From Undaria pinnatifida (Eukaryota > Sar > Phaeophyceae > Laminariales > Alariaceae), in contig JABAKD010000018.1 in NCBI GenBank assembly GCA_012845835.1, positions 1,426,001 to 1,490,000 on the forward strand: a stretch of 64,000 nucleotides of DNA, given 5' to 3'. Shown here piece after piece: positions 34,634 through 44,999 of the stretch. Both the position numbers and the translations under genes were made by a program. Below the pieces are notes generated by a model. The model was given only the letters and a program-made list of their open reading frames with translations. It did not search any database and was not told where the DNA came from. How positions within the stretch are numbered: position 1 is the stretch's first letter; each line of letters begins with the position of its first letter.

Positions 34634-35620
34634 TTGTGGGGTATGCTGTACGCGGATGATGCTGGCATCGAATCGCGATCACCAGAAGGGCTGGAAAGGG
34701 TGATGTCGGATATCGTGAATGCGTTCTTGGCGTTCGTTCGCGCTTACGGTTCCCGAGGCGAAAACATATATTTTTTGCCTGCGAACCAAAGGCAGGGGGA
34801 AGGTGACATTCAAAACAAATACTGCCGGCCAGGTATACAAACAAACAATCGAGTTTGTGTACTAGGGCGGGGCTATTACCGCATGTATTGACCTTGGCAT
34901 GGAAATAACGCGGCGTCTTCAGAGGGCCTGGGCGTGCTTCCAGCGGTACAAGGTGGAAATCTGTGATATGCCGGGTGTGTGCTTGCGGTTGAAGGTGCGG
35001 TTGCGGAAAGCTGAGGTGGTCGAGACACTTCTTGACCGTTGCATGACGTGGAGTCCGAACAAACCTGACAATGACAGGCAACGACGGGTTCACCACCCCA
35101 TGCTCCTCCGATTCTTCGGTGGGCGGAAACGGAAGCGCGACGACCACACCCTATCGTACGCCGACGCGCTCGCCAAGAACGCTTCCGAGAGCATGGAGGT
35201 GATAGTGCGCAAAGGGACGATATTGTTTGCTGGATTCGTAGCACGTATGAGGGAGAAGTGTCTGCCACAGATGATTATGCTTGGGGAGCTTGTTGGGGTG
35301 TGAGGGGTACTCAGGGGGGCAAGCGAATAACTGGTTGGTGCATCTGAATAAGGATATATCGGTCTCTGGAATGAAATTCGAAGGGTGGCAACAGGCTGCT
35401 CAGAAGGGTGGTAGATGGTTACGGGTAGAGGAGGGAGCCGAGTTGTTTCTGCGGAATTGGCACGAGACTGACTGACGCAAAGCTGCAGAGCGACACGCAA
35501 AGACTGCCGCAGTGCCATCCGCCATCGGCATCTCTAGGCGGCCGGGGCGAGTGGGTAGGAGGGGAGGGGGGAAGGGGAAAGGGGGGAGGGGGGAGGGGGG
35601 GACGGGGTGTGGGGGGTGCG
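34634..35620 (+). pseudogene. LINE (non-LTR retrotransposon) reverse transcriptase, 3' part, dead
   Basis: The conceptual product is the catalytic palm and C-terminal part of a non-LTR retrotransposon reverse transcriptase, which would copy element RNA at its target. The frame starting near 34,634 reads LWGMLYADDAGIESRSPEGL, containing the YADD catalytic motif of the RT family (usual form F/Y-x-D-D). The frame then slips. A second frame from about 34,830 reads QVYKQTIEFVY-stop-GGAITA, a stop in place of the expected Leu of VYLGG, then continues through RRLQRAWACF, HHPMLLRFFGGRKRKRDDHT and LSYADALAKNASES to a stop after GELVGV near 35,300. A third frame (35,281-35,475) continues GYSGGQANNWLVHLNKDIS and KFEGWQQAAQKGGRWLR. 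A fourth reaches SAIGISRRPG before a G-rich tail. With at least three frame changes and one internal stop it cannot be functional. The 5' half (ORF1, endonuclease) is not seen; 5' truncation is typical of LINEs. Confidence 0.85.
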
Positions 35621-36134
35621 TCCTCACCAAGAGACTGAAGTCCGGGTCTGGCCATCGTGGTCTTGGAAGTTGTGGGCCTTCCAGTGGCCGTCACAAAAGA
35701 GCGTAAGGACGCCCTGACTTATTTGGCTTGTCGCGTTCTCTCTCCAGTGCCTTTGATGCCCTCTTGATGCCCTCTATGAGCCCAGTGCTGTTTTTTAGTC
35801 AGTTTCTAAGGTCTGCGAGTATGACGCTTTTCTCTTTTCCTTTCCTTGCTTCCTCTTCTTTTCCTCGTCTCTTTTTTATTACATTATTTTTCTCGTCTCG
35901 TCTTTCTTTTCCTTTCTGTTATCTTCTTTTATCTTTCTTTGTTGATTTTCTCCATTTAGCTTACGTTTGACGTGCGTATACGTAGTAATAGGTACTACGT
36001 GTATTAGATATACGTCGTAGACTGTCCTGGGTGGAAAGCGGTGTAGTCGGTTTCTCCAGGCGTGAGTAGTGAGTTGTATGCACCGGTATGAACTTGGCAC
36101 ATCGTAGGCTGACTCCCGATTTAACTTATATGTT
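35621..36134. other. No gene; pyrimidine-rich tract at 35,828-35,950
   Basis: A C/T-rich stretch of about 120 bp (TTTTCTC and TTCCTTT units) follows the LINE remnant. No protein or RNA is recognised. Confidence 0.4.
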
Positions 36135-36965
36135 CCAAAAAAACAAATACAATCAAGCTGTGAGATCGAAGCCTTTGGTCAAAAATGATGTTTGCAAGCT
36201 GTGTGTGATACTTATATGGCGCGTATTACGGATTGTGCGTCCTCGTTGAGGATATTGGTCGGCCACTCGCCTTGCAACTACAGTGTAGCTATCGGGGTCA
36301 ACAGGGTGCTGTTAGTCACTCTGTGCGCGGAAACTATAAAACCCGTTTCTGAGGGGGACAAAATCTGACAGCTGTGGAAAGAAATGCATTTCACCTATAT
36401 ACTTTCCAAAACCGTCACATTTATCCCCTTACAGAATGTATGGTTTCCGCACACAGATTGAGCTGCCCGGCCCGCCCCCCCCTCCCCCCCCGTTGATAAA
36501 CTGGTGCATTCTTCCCAAAACCGTCACATATATCTCCTTGACTGATTTATAGTTTCCACGCACAAAAAATGAGCTGTTCCACCCGTCCCCATCCCCTCCC
36601 CCCCCCCCCCCCCCGCCCCCTTTTAGTCAAAACCATGCCCCCACGTCCTTCGAAACTCCGCCCTCCCCTCACCGGTTATTCGACTTACAGGATTCACTTG
36701 ATAAACGGATACATTTACCTCCACAGCTGTCAGATTTGGTCCCCCTCATTAACGGGTTTTGTAGTTTCCGCGCACAGACTGACAAACATCACCCTGTTGA
36801 CCCTGATAGCTACACTGTTGTAGTTGCAAGGGGGGTCGCCGACCTTTATTCTTAAAGAAGACACACGACCCGTAATACGGGCGATCGATTATTGAAAATC
36901 AAAAACACTCCAGCTGTGAGATCGAACATGTTGTCGAATCTCATCTTTGCAAGCTGTGTTTGATA
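36135..36965. mobile_element. Family A repeats, three rearranged pieces (A9)
   Basis: A plus-oriented piece begins near 36,147 (AATCAAGCTGTGAGATCGAA) and runs through ACTATAAAACCCGTTTCTGA to GACAGCTGTGGAAAGAAATG near 36,388. A minus-oriented piece follows (36,400-36,890, poly-C at 36,598-36,614), ending prematurely at CGGGCGATCG without its terminus. A second plus-oriented end fragment starts at about 36,905 (AACACTCCAGCTGTGAGATC) and stops near 36,970. The three together form a palindrome-like cluster. Confidence 0.7.
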
Positions 36966-37534
36966 CTCCGTATATTTCATGTGTCTGGCGGAAGCATGCA
37001 TTGCGTCAGCTGTGGTACATGCGTTTACCACTTTTGGTTTGTTTGTGTTTTTTCCCTGGGGTATTCCTCAGCTCCAAAGTGACTGGAGCCTGTCCTGTGA
37101 CATATACTTGATATGCGAGATACCGTGAGAACAACAACAACGTAGGGTACATAGAAACCCCCAGGATCGCTAGTGGCCCAATCAATGTCCAATCAACTTT
37201 GAGTATTTTCGAGTACAGTGTCCAAGCCTGGTGAATCAACCTAGGGCCTTCACTAGCGCCAGCATCCAATTATTGGTCGCCCCATAGCTTAAGGGTTAGG
37301 TTTAGGGTTCGGGTTTGGGTTCGGGTCGTGTGGCACCTGTTCACCATAATCAAACGACCTGGGTGTACCTATTAAGTACCCCTATGGAATAGCGCCCGTT
37401 GCCGTCATACGCCTGTGCGATTTAGATTCAAGAAACCCGACCCTTCGTTGGAAAATCTAGTTTAGGTTGTAGAAGACGTCCTCCCAAATCACTCGCTTTT
37501 CCTTAAAAAACTCCGTTGGGTGTTGTTTCTACAG
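36966..37534. other. No confident gene; telomere-like patch at 37,291-37,328
   Basis: I see no gene. Around 37,291-37,328 the sequence reads AAGGGTTAGGTTTAGGGTTC then GGGTTTGGGTTCGGG, a short degenerate interstitial patch of TTAGGG/TTTAGGG-like units. Confidence 0.5.
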
Positions 37535-37657
37535 ACGGTGAAACCTGCCTCAGTATATGTTGACTGCGCTAGCCATGGCATTGCCAGACGACAGGCGGTC
37601 GTCGAGGGAGCGGGCAGGCTTGCAGCAGTTGTTGCCGATACGTGGGATGTTTTTTCT
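37535..37657 (+). CDS. Possible internal exon, unrecognised
   Basis: A 41-codon open segment is bounded by a good acceptor (pyrimidine-rich TGTTGTTTCTACAG) and a good donor (TTTTCT|GTAAGA) with phase 0 at both ends. It reads TVKPASVYVDCASHGIARRQ and onward. The opposite strand is also open and also has splice-like signals here, and the minus-strand frame 37,689-37,946 (VTITPDCRVFQDWCDRIGDL) is at least as protein-like. The coding strand is therefore undecided. I recognise no family. Confidence 0.2.
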
Positions 37658-37688
37658 GTAAGAAACTCGACGCGCCAGCCTGGGACGG

Positions 37689-37946
37689 TTAACGCATGGC
37701 GTACGATGCAAACTTCGAAGGTTCTCCTCGTATGCAGAAGATCGCCAGACATAGGTGAAGGAGAGGAAGGTCCCCGATGCGATCGCACCAATCTTGAAAA
37801 ACCCTGCAATCCGGCGTTATGGTAACCCCACCCGCTTTGCAGAAGGATTTCTGCACGCAGCCTAAGACCATTTTCATATAGGCACCACGCACCGCGGGCG
37901 GCGAATCACCGTCCGTCTTTTTCCGAGCATTTATATTTTGAAACAC
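37689..37946 (-). CDS. Possible terminal exon of an unrecognised gene
   Basis: An 85-codon minus-strand frame ends at a TAA at its low-coordinate end. It contains four Cys and a hydrophobic stretch (GDLPLLHLCLAIFCIRG) about residues 57-73. It has no in-frame ATG at its beginning, so an upstream exon would be needed. A GTAAGT lies near 37,950 on the minus strand. Composition is protein-like but no domain is recognised. It competes with the plus-strand candidate next to it. Confidence 0.25.
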   Translation of the reverse strand: MFQNINARKKTDGDSPPAVRGAYMKMVLGCVQKSFCKAGGVTITPDCRVFQDWCDRIGDLPLLHLCLAIFCIRGEPSKFASYAMR

Positions 37947-39221
37947 AACTTACTAAAAGTAAAACCGAATGCTGAATAATTAGACTAGACGGTGTTGTTG
38001 GTCCGTTTGCTATATTTGAATCTCTGGTTGGTGACAATGAGTCACCACTGCCTTTGCAGCTGGTGCTGCTGCTGTGCTGCTGCTGTGCTGTTTCTGAGGT
38101 TGTAATGCTGCTGCTACTGTCTCCTTTTGGCGGGGAAAATATATATTTATCACACCCAACAACTCTGCTGTCGAAGGCTCGCAACGTCGAGATTGCTGTA
38201 TTGATTTTGTAGGGTAGTAATGATGACGTTCTACATACAGCAAACAGGTATCATACCAGATATATAATCAGTGATACAATGGCTCCGCATGGGTTCCGGC
38301 ATTTTCACGGCATCCATGCTCCGGGTGGGGCAGGGAAGCACTCTACCTTGTTCGATGCGATAGGTTGAAAACCGCTACCTCACAACATATAGTCTACGCG
38401 TGTAAGATGTAAAGTGATGCCAAGAGATCGATATAACCTAACAGTTCACTAATTGCGCCTTTGCTTGCGCGAACCCGATTCCGAGGTTTATCGTACTTTG
38501 ATCAGATCACTCCGAGCCCACGCAGACTGACCCTCTAGTCTGGCCACGAAGAGACGTTTCGAGTGTTTGCCTTGATGTTTAGACCCAACAAAGCATCTAA
38601 GGCTGGCACGGGGGTGGCCATGTATGCTGCATGTTCTCTACGCGGCCACTGAGAGGCGCGAACTGATCCATCTTCTGCTACACCATGCATGATAGTTTTT
38701 ACAAGGCCTTCGCTCGCGGAAGGAGGAATGGACATTCAGTAGAAAGGCGGAAAGTAATCACAAATGGCGCAACTGGCGACTTGAAAATGCCAAGAGGTCC
38801 ATATACAGTACAACGGTAAACGATGGAGACGATTATGATTATGAGTTTGATATCATCATCCATTCGCCCTGTTCATGATAGGCACGTCGGAGGACTTGCT
38901 TGGCATATCGTTCCACCTCTCAGGTAGCATCTGCACACTTATTAGTAGCTCTCTCTAAGTCGATCATCAATAACAAATTATCGCCGTGCATACACACCAG
39001 GCACGCGCTTGTCAAGAACAGAGACAGGAAGACTACAACCTAAGATGTAAAGGAGCGCAGTACCAACAAAAAACATGCTGGAAGCAGGAACTTGAACGCA
39101 CACACCGCAAACATGTGAAGTACATTTGTATTCCGAAGGACGAAGAGCATGCATTTAGGCATAGTGCTCAAAAAACGATGCTGGTATATTGAAACCACAA
39201 CGTTCTATAAAGAATGTGCTG
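37947..39221. other. No confident gene
   Basis: CAG/CTG-type tracts at 38,060-38,115 produce Gln/Ser-rich frames. A minus-strand frame with a true ATG at 38,735 (MSIPPSASEGLVKTIMHGVA, 66 codons to a stop at 38,535) is protein-like but unrecognised. No clear splice context is seen. Confidence 0.3.
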
Positions 39222-39768
39222 TCAACATTGCTTCCGAAGGATCATGCAGGCTTCCTTGGACTCGTCTTCAGCGGAGGTACCCAGCACCTTGCACTCTTGT
39301 TTTTTGTCGATGATCTTGTGAATCTGTCCACAAACGTTGAAGCATAGCGGGAGGACGTCGATATGTATATGTAAAAAAGTATTCGTAGTTCTCTCCAGCA
39401 GACGTCGTAACCATCCAAACTATTGGAGCTCCTTCTTTCGTTGTTAGTAATTGTTGTGGTATCCTTGTACTTGCTCTTGGTATTTGGAAGAAGAGCCGCA
39501 CTTCATAGACTATATCCGCACGCAATCCCCTAGTCTTGAGCAAGAGACATGGATGTCTCGACTCGTGACACACAGGACGCAAGATAAGAGTAGAACGTAC
39601 CTCGATGTCGAACGCGCTCTTGGCACCGTGGGAATGGAATGCGGGATGTATATCGAGCAAGTGGTAGCCTGCCTTCCTCACGAGGTCACCGACCTTGACG
39701 TCGCCGGTGCACTTCGTATTTATGTCCTCGCCGAATTGGCGGCCCTCGGCTTCTGCTTCGCAGGGCTT
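39222..39768 (-). CDS. Last two exons of an unrecognised Cys-containing gene
   Basis: The minus strand shows two exons joined in phase 0. Exon A is 39,601-39,768 (56 codons). It follows the acceptor TTGTTGTCGTTTGCAG and ends at the donor GAG|GTACGT. It reads KPCEAEAEGRQFGEDINTKC, then GDVKVGDLVRKAGYHLLDIH, ending SAFDIE. Exon B is 39,222-39,323 (33 codons plus TGA) after the acceptor GTTTGTGGACAG. It reads IHKIIDKKQECKVLGTSAED and ends MILRKQC. Joined, they give 89 residues with five Cys and a charged C-terminus. The longer uninterrupted frame over exon A simply reads into the intron. No start codon or upstream exon is established; the Cys-rich exon at 41,200-41,656 on the same strand is a possible partner, but the phases do not join directly. 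I do not recognise the family. Confidence 0.5.
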
Positions 39769-40199
39769 CTGCAAACGACAACAACGGATGAGAATACCTA
39801 GCGTTCAGTGAATGTTCAAAATAGTAAGGCCACGTAGCTGTCGTCGGTTTTCAAAGTTTAATCGGAAGTCGTACAATTCAACACTAATGTAATAAAAGCG
39901 GTCGTTTATGGGCAAAGCCCTGCCTGGTACCACAACGTTGCCAACACCCGTGAAACCACCTCTGGGACAGGAACGAACGGGATTCACAGTCGCAACTGGT
40001 AAGCGTAAGCCCCGGTATACTGCTATATAAGGCCTACCGGCGGAATACCGACAACGAAGGGTAAGAGACAGTGCCTGCTGTATATATTGTTCCGTACTAC
40101 TCTAGTACTGCTGCTATCAATACTATTACGACCGACGTGTACTGCAATTCCTGAAGAGGTTGCGCACCCTACTTGTACTCGTTAATACAAAGAGTTTAT

Positions 40200-40900
40200 G
40201 TGGTTGCATGAAAAATGAGTAACAGCAGTAGTACACCGCGTCACTACATGAACAACTCGCTAACCCCAATCACGGGACTGCTCTCCAGCACCACCCAGGT
40301 TAACTTCAGCTTCTGTTTAATTCTATATATGAACCTCCAGTGTGTACTGCGACTGGTGCTGATGGTATCATGCTGCTGTGTTATTTATCACTGCATGGAC
40401 CATTTTTACAACCCTGGCTGACCCCCGTGATGGGACTTGCCCGTTTTCATTGCGTCTTACATGTACAGATACCACGTAGTCGTAGTCGTACATTCAAAAA
40501 GTGTGTTTATATCACAGCACAAAGCGTCACTGCATGGACCACTTGTTCAACCCCCGCTTACCCCGATGACGTGACTGCCCTGTACTCGTAGTTGTACATA
40601 CATGAAGTGTGTTTGGTAGTACGTTGTACAACCCCCGCTTACAACCCGATGACGGGACTGCCCTGTACACGTACTCGTACATACAAAAAGTGGGTTTGGT
40701 TGTACGCATGAAAAATAAATCACAGCACACAGCGTCACTGCGTAGACAACTAGTACAACATGCTTACCGCGACGACGGGACTGCCCTCCGTGACCACCAA
40801 GGCAAACTTGAGTTTGTTCAGGCTACGCGTCCCCAAGCACAGCTTTCACACCGTGTAGTAGTTCGACCACGCTGGTGTAGCACACACATGCTACAGCAAA
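40200..40900. repeat. Degenerate tandem repeat, units of about 90-160 bp
   Basis: Variants of CACTGCATGGACCACTTGTT, CAACCCCCGCTTACCCCGAT and GACGGGACTGCCCTGTACTC recur near 40,240, 40,392, 40,530, 40,625 and 40,735. The linker GTACATACAAAAAGTGTGTT also repeats. It may sit in an intron between the two minus-strand Cys-rich exons. Frames through it are repeat by-products. Confidence 0.65.
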
Positions 40901-41087
40901 CGTTGCAGACAGGCACACAAGGTCAAACAATGTAAATTTCAATGTGCATCATTATTGGAAACAGGATTCGCTTGAGTTCACCAACACCCAAAACCACATA
41001 GTCTATTGCGCACAACTTGCAGCACACTCAGCCAACACTCAACGCAGCACTACCGAAAATACAGGGTGTTGACATCTAGTGTCTTAC

Positions 41088-41656
41088 CTATGTCGCACGG
41101 CGCTAAACACACTGACAACGGGAACAAACTCTCAGCATCAGTAGTATAGTAGCTGACAGCAAACATCACATTCCAACAACACGAAGAAATGAAACTCACG
41201 TTTCGTCATACTATCAGCTCCTTCGTTTGGAATGCCGATCGAAGGTGAATCACAGGTGCCCGCGTCACACCAGTCACATACACGAGAGTTCTCGCCGCTT
41301 CCCCAGTGCTTCTTGTTAAGTTTATGAAAAGCTTGGCACGTGGAAGGGTCGTCACTCCTGCAGGTGTCGCAGACAGCGTAATGGGAACTCCTGTTTTTTC
41401 TATTTCTTGCGACGAGGAAGCCGTCACAACCCTTGCTCGGGCACGGCTAATCAGGATTTCCAGAAAAAGCTGAGTCCCGTTCTTGCCCGACCAGCGTCCA
41501 CACGCCTGATCCTGAACCTCCACCACCCCCACTGTTGGCGGGGCCTCCTCCCGTTGTAGCCTTGGTCCGCTTCGCAAATTTCAACTTCAAGATGTTGTTG
41601 CCGATCCGGCAAATTTCAAATTCAACTTGTTTGCAGCCGTCAACGGCAATTCCCTC
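41088..41656 (-). pseudogene. Cys-rich (zinc-finger-like) exon with an in-frame TAG, plus possible 24-nt micro-exon
   Basis: On the minus strand one frame is open from 41,656 to 41,200 except for a single TAG at 41,447-41,449. Before the TAG it reads DGCKQVEFEICRIGNNILKL, a Gly/Ser linker, and SGVWTLVGQERDSAFSGNPD. After it come PCPSKGCDGFLVARNRKNRS, HYAVCDTCRSDDPSTCQAFH, KLNKKHWG and VCDWCDAGTCDSP, ending at a clean donor AAAC|GTGAGT. Spacings such as C-x4-C, C-x2-C (CDTC) and C-x2-C (CDWC) with nearby His look like metal-binding fingers; a RING/IBR-like fold is only a guess. A 24-nt micro-exon at 41,088-41,111 between CAG and GTAAGA would continue in phase (LCLAPCDI). Either the TAG makes this a pseudogene, or the AG of that TAG is a true acceptor and coding starts at 41,446. 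A longer frame with an ATG-free start masks it in another phase. Confidence 0.5.
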
Positions 41657-42239
41657 TCAACAGCCAGCAATTGGCCAACTTCAAATGTAAAAGTACAAAA
41701 AAAAGCTGCTGAAAAAGCAAAATAAAAATATCAGAGAAAAGCAGTAAAAAGATCAGAGAATGAGAGCTAAGAATTAGACGACAGGCAAAGCAAGGAAGGG
41801 AAGGAACTTCGGGACGGTTCTTTTCCCCAGCAACTAATTTTCTTTTCGGCAATTACGGGCCGAGAAGGGCAGAGAGGGGGAAGGATATGCCGAGCGAGAC
41901 CTCCGAGGGGGTCGAGGGCTAAGTAATTAGGTTTATATCCGAGGCTCGCAGACCGACTGTCTGTCTGTGTATATTCTGATAGTGGAGAGACTTGCTGACA
42001 GCATTATAAGGTGTCACTGCCTTTGTCATTCCATTCCTCGAATGCTATTATAATGCTGCTACCTGTTACTATCTGGTAGATAAGAGTGTTGGTAGTACGC
42101 GATAGCAATGCACTAAGAGTTTGGCAGTTAATATTTTCAGCTCGAGTTTTACACGGAAATTGAAAAAACAAAAAAAATGTTTTGTCTGGTATAGGCTTTT
42201 AGTCTAATTCCTGGTCGCTCATTGGCCGGGAATGGTTCA

Positions 42240-42415
42240 TAGAGGAACTGTCATCTAGGGACAATAGGGTCCCATCCCATGAACAAAATCCATCCACACA
42301 AACAAATACAACTCCGACAGTCCGCGGGAACGAGCACGGATATCACCAGGATTGACACCTGTGGTAATTTTGTCCAACCCCGCCGACCGGCCGATCTCTG
42401 ATTTGCTGGGGTGTG
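42240..42415. other. Flank of the inverted-repeat element, with GGGTCCCATCCC motif
   Basis: The sequence AGGGACAATAGGGTCCCATC at about 42,256 has relatives at about 42,999 (AGGGATGATGGGGTCCCATC) and 43,226 (GGGAATATAGGGCCCCATCC). No protein is seen. The motif may mark the borders or target of the adjacent element. Confidence 0.4.
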
Positions 42416-42962
42416 GTGCGTTAGTGGACCGCCGCGTGAGGGCACCGCCAGAGCGTTTTTGGGCAGCGGGACCGCCCAGCGAGAGGACCGCCAACGGGTC
42501 TCGAGCATTGGGACCACCGAGACAGGGGACCGCTAAGTAGTTTCGGGTAGCGGGAGCGCCGAGTGAGGGGACCGCCAAAGACTTGAAGGCAGCGGGACAG
42601 CCGATTTTACTTTATACTAAAACGTACAGATTTACTATTTAGATAAATTTAATTGGGAAAATCTGTACGTTTTAGTATAAACTCGGTCCGGATACCTCGT
42701 TTTCAAAACGCGTACTAAACTTATATACGATATAGCAAAAAAGTAAATCTGTACGTTTTAGTATAAAGTAAAATCGGCTGTCCCGCTGCCTTAAAGTCTT
42801 TGGCGGTCCCCTCACTCGGCGGTCCTGCTACCCGGAACCTTTGAGCTGTCCCCTCTCTCGATGGTCCCGCGGCTCAAAACCCGTTGGCGGTCCCCTCGCT
42901 CGGCAGTCACGCTGCCCAAAAACGCTTTGGCGGTTCCTTCACGCGGCCGTCCACTAACGCAC
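42416..42962. mobile_element. Foldback element with 221-bp inverted arms
   Basis: The left arm 42,416-42,636 and right arm 42,742-42,962 are each 221 bp, and I estimate them to be about 88% identical when one is reverse-complemented. Both begin GTGCGTTAGTGGAC and end ACTAAAACGTACAGATTTACT. Each arm is itself built of about four repeats of roughly 42 bp containing GCAGCGGGACCGCC and GAGGGGACCGCCAA. The 105-bp loop holds a third copy of the inner sequence (ATCTGTACGTTTTAGTATAA near 42,662). Arms made of sub-repeats resemble Foldback-type elements; that class assignment is inference. No transposase is encoded. Confidence 0.8.
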
Positions 42963-43606
42963 TACAGGGGGTCGTACATTATAGAGCCAGCTTCACCCAG
43001 GGATGATGGGGTCCCATCCCTGGTCCGGAGGCCGTTCTATATGTCTAGAAATTCGACAAACCGGTAGTAAAACCGAGTTCTCATGGTTCGTCATCGCCCC
43101 TCATGGTGTGTGGAAGCCCCAACTCCGTTGGCTAAAATCATTGATTGGTTCGAGCTTCACGGCGCCGCACTCTACGAGGATGATAGAGGCTCACCAACCA
43201 ATGGGGAGCAGTTCCGTCGCACACGGGGAATATAGGGCCCCATCCCCGGTTCAGAAATCCTCCGAATATCTACAGCTCCCACCAGGCGACAACTATAACG
43301 ATGATCTCCCGGGTCGATACCTCCCCGCACGGCGTGTCAACCCCCACCTTATTGGCTTATTCGTGATTGGCTGGTAGGCGTTGACCCATCAAGCTCACAA
43401 TTATTTCAACCGTCTCGGGTGTTCTCGCGTACTTCCGTGTAGTGCAAATCCTTGCGATGCCAGCGCAATTCGACAACTGTTTGAATGATAGGTCGCTCAA
43501 AAGAGCGACTTTAGGCCTATATCAGCTTGTCGTGCCGAGCAAGCATGCTCCAAATAACGATGAGATGTATTGAACAGCAACGACAACGGCACCAAACACA
43601 ATATAA

Positions 43607-43738
43607 ATGGACGCGTTAGAGCGATTTGTATCCAGGATTCAAGTTCCCCCTGATGGGAAAACCTATTCTCAGGGTCAGCTTGCTCGCGTCGCCCACCTCA
43701 TGCGGGTGCCTTGGTTGCGCGGTGGCAGCGGATAAGAG
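43607..43738 (+). CDS. Short ORF, 43 codons, unrecognised
   Basis: It begins with an ATG in an AT-rich context (ATATAAATGG) and reads MDALERFVSRIQVPPDGKTY then SQGQLARVAHLMRVPW, ending GGSG and TAA. It is amphipathic and protein-like but too short to judge. It could be the start of a gene whose later exons I cannot place, or a remnant of a transposon ORF. Confidence 0.22.
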
Positions 43739-44415
43739 AGAAGTCCCGGTGTGGATCATATTGTATTATTATCCATTTTATTGTTGTCGCGTACCTGCTA
43801 GTATATATCACAATGTAGAAGTGTGATGAGTCAACATCGGCCAGAAGCCGCACAGAAACCAGAGACCGAGACTGGACCAAGACAAGACCGAAACAAAACA
43901 CGACACAATACACGAAGACACTAAAATACAGGGCGTATCCCATCGGAATCAACCAACAACATAACATGCCATAGAAGGCAAGTTTCAAGCGGGGTGGCTG
44001 ACAACCTGACAACACACCATCATCCAATAGAAAGCACTCATTTCACGCTACCAAAAATCGTAAATTATCGTACATACGTGAATCATTGATCATATCTCCG
44101 TAGATTACATAAATGTACGGCTCATTGGGCAGGCTGCAAGTACTACATATTTTACCCCTGGTTGAAATCACATTTTTAAGCAAAAATGAAGTGTTCCAAG
44201 CAAAAGAACATAGACTAGACTAATCAATTATTATCGGAACTAAAAGACGGGCACAACTCGAGCATAATACCGGTGGAAAAAAAACTGAAATGAGGCCAGA
44301 CCAGTGCGCATTGTGACTCGCGTAGTGGCCAATTATTCATGGAAAATCAATCATAAGCTAAAATCTACTCCGGAGTATTGTTCGACACCGAAAGCAGTAG
44401 CTGAAAATCACGTTT
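43739..44415. other. No feature recognised
   Basis: AT-rich unique DNA with short frames only. Confidence 0.4.
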
Positions 44416-44655
44416 TCACAGTTTGATTGAGCACAAATCTAAGCTTGCTAATATTTATTCAGGTCTCTGACATACTACTAGAGTAGAGCAACTGTTCGCC
44501 ATGCGGCCGCAATTGACCCAAAACGCTCAACCTCAGGATGAATATATACCCATGGTACCTAAAGACGAAGCCATTCGGGACATAAGAGCGGTCAAAACGC
44601 AATGTTCCAGCATACTGCACCAGCCTTATATTACCCACAACAAATAAGAGCAATG
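44416..44655 (+). repeat. Family D dispersed repeat, copy 1
   Basis: It aligns with 58,075-58,305 in the same orientation. Shared blocks are GAGCACAAAYCTRAGCTTGC, TAATATTT, CGACCGCAATT versus CGGCCGCAATT, and CCATTCGGGACATAAGAGCG versus CCTTTCGGGATATAAGAGCG. Identity is roughly 70-75%. It encodes no recognised protein. Confidence 0.6.
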
Positions 44656-44999
44656 AGGTGACTGATAATTTTTGGTGCTCAGAATCTGTCGGTCCTGGTC
44701 TTGGTGCCTGTGTACATCATGTGCCATGGACAGACGTGGCCGAAAAAAAATGACATAAAGATACACAGAAAAACTAATTCAAATGTTGCACCCTACCCGT
44801 CGTATCATACCCGATATATATGAATAATCTATTGAAAAAGGACACGCACTTCGCGCTCGCGCACCCCATTACTGCATGGGGGTGATCACGGTCATCACTT
44901 TCTACGACGACCACTGCATTAGAGGCAAGATGAACGCGTCGCATCGTTTCGCAATGTGTGCAATTTGCCTCTATACCTTGATTGCTGTTGTTCATTTAA
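44656..44999. other. No feature recognised
   Basis: Unique DNA with short frames; nothing that I can name. Confidence 0.35.

Noticed and set aside
39268-39774. 168-codon minus-strand frame as a single-exon gene
   Set aside because: It begins without ATG and runs from exon A into the intron past a good GTACGT donor; the spliced reading is preferred.
39805-39987. Minus-strand frame (DRFYYISVELYDFRLNF) as an exon linking the two Cys-rich parts
   Set aside because: The phase fits on one side, but no acceptable donor exists before its stop.
41206-41577. 123-codon minus-strand frame in another phase over the Cys-rich exon
   Set aside because: It reads through the GTGAGT donor region to a nearby stop and lacks the patterned Cys pairs seen in the competing frame.
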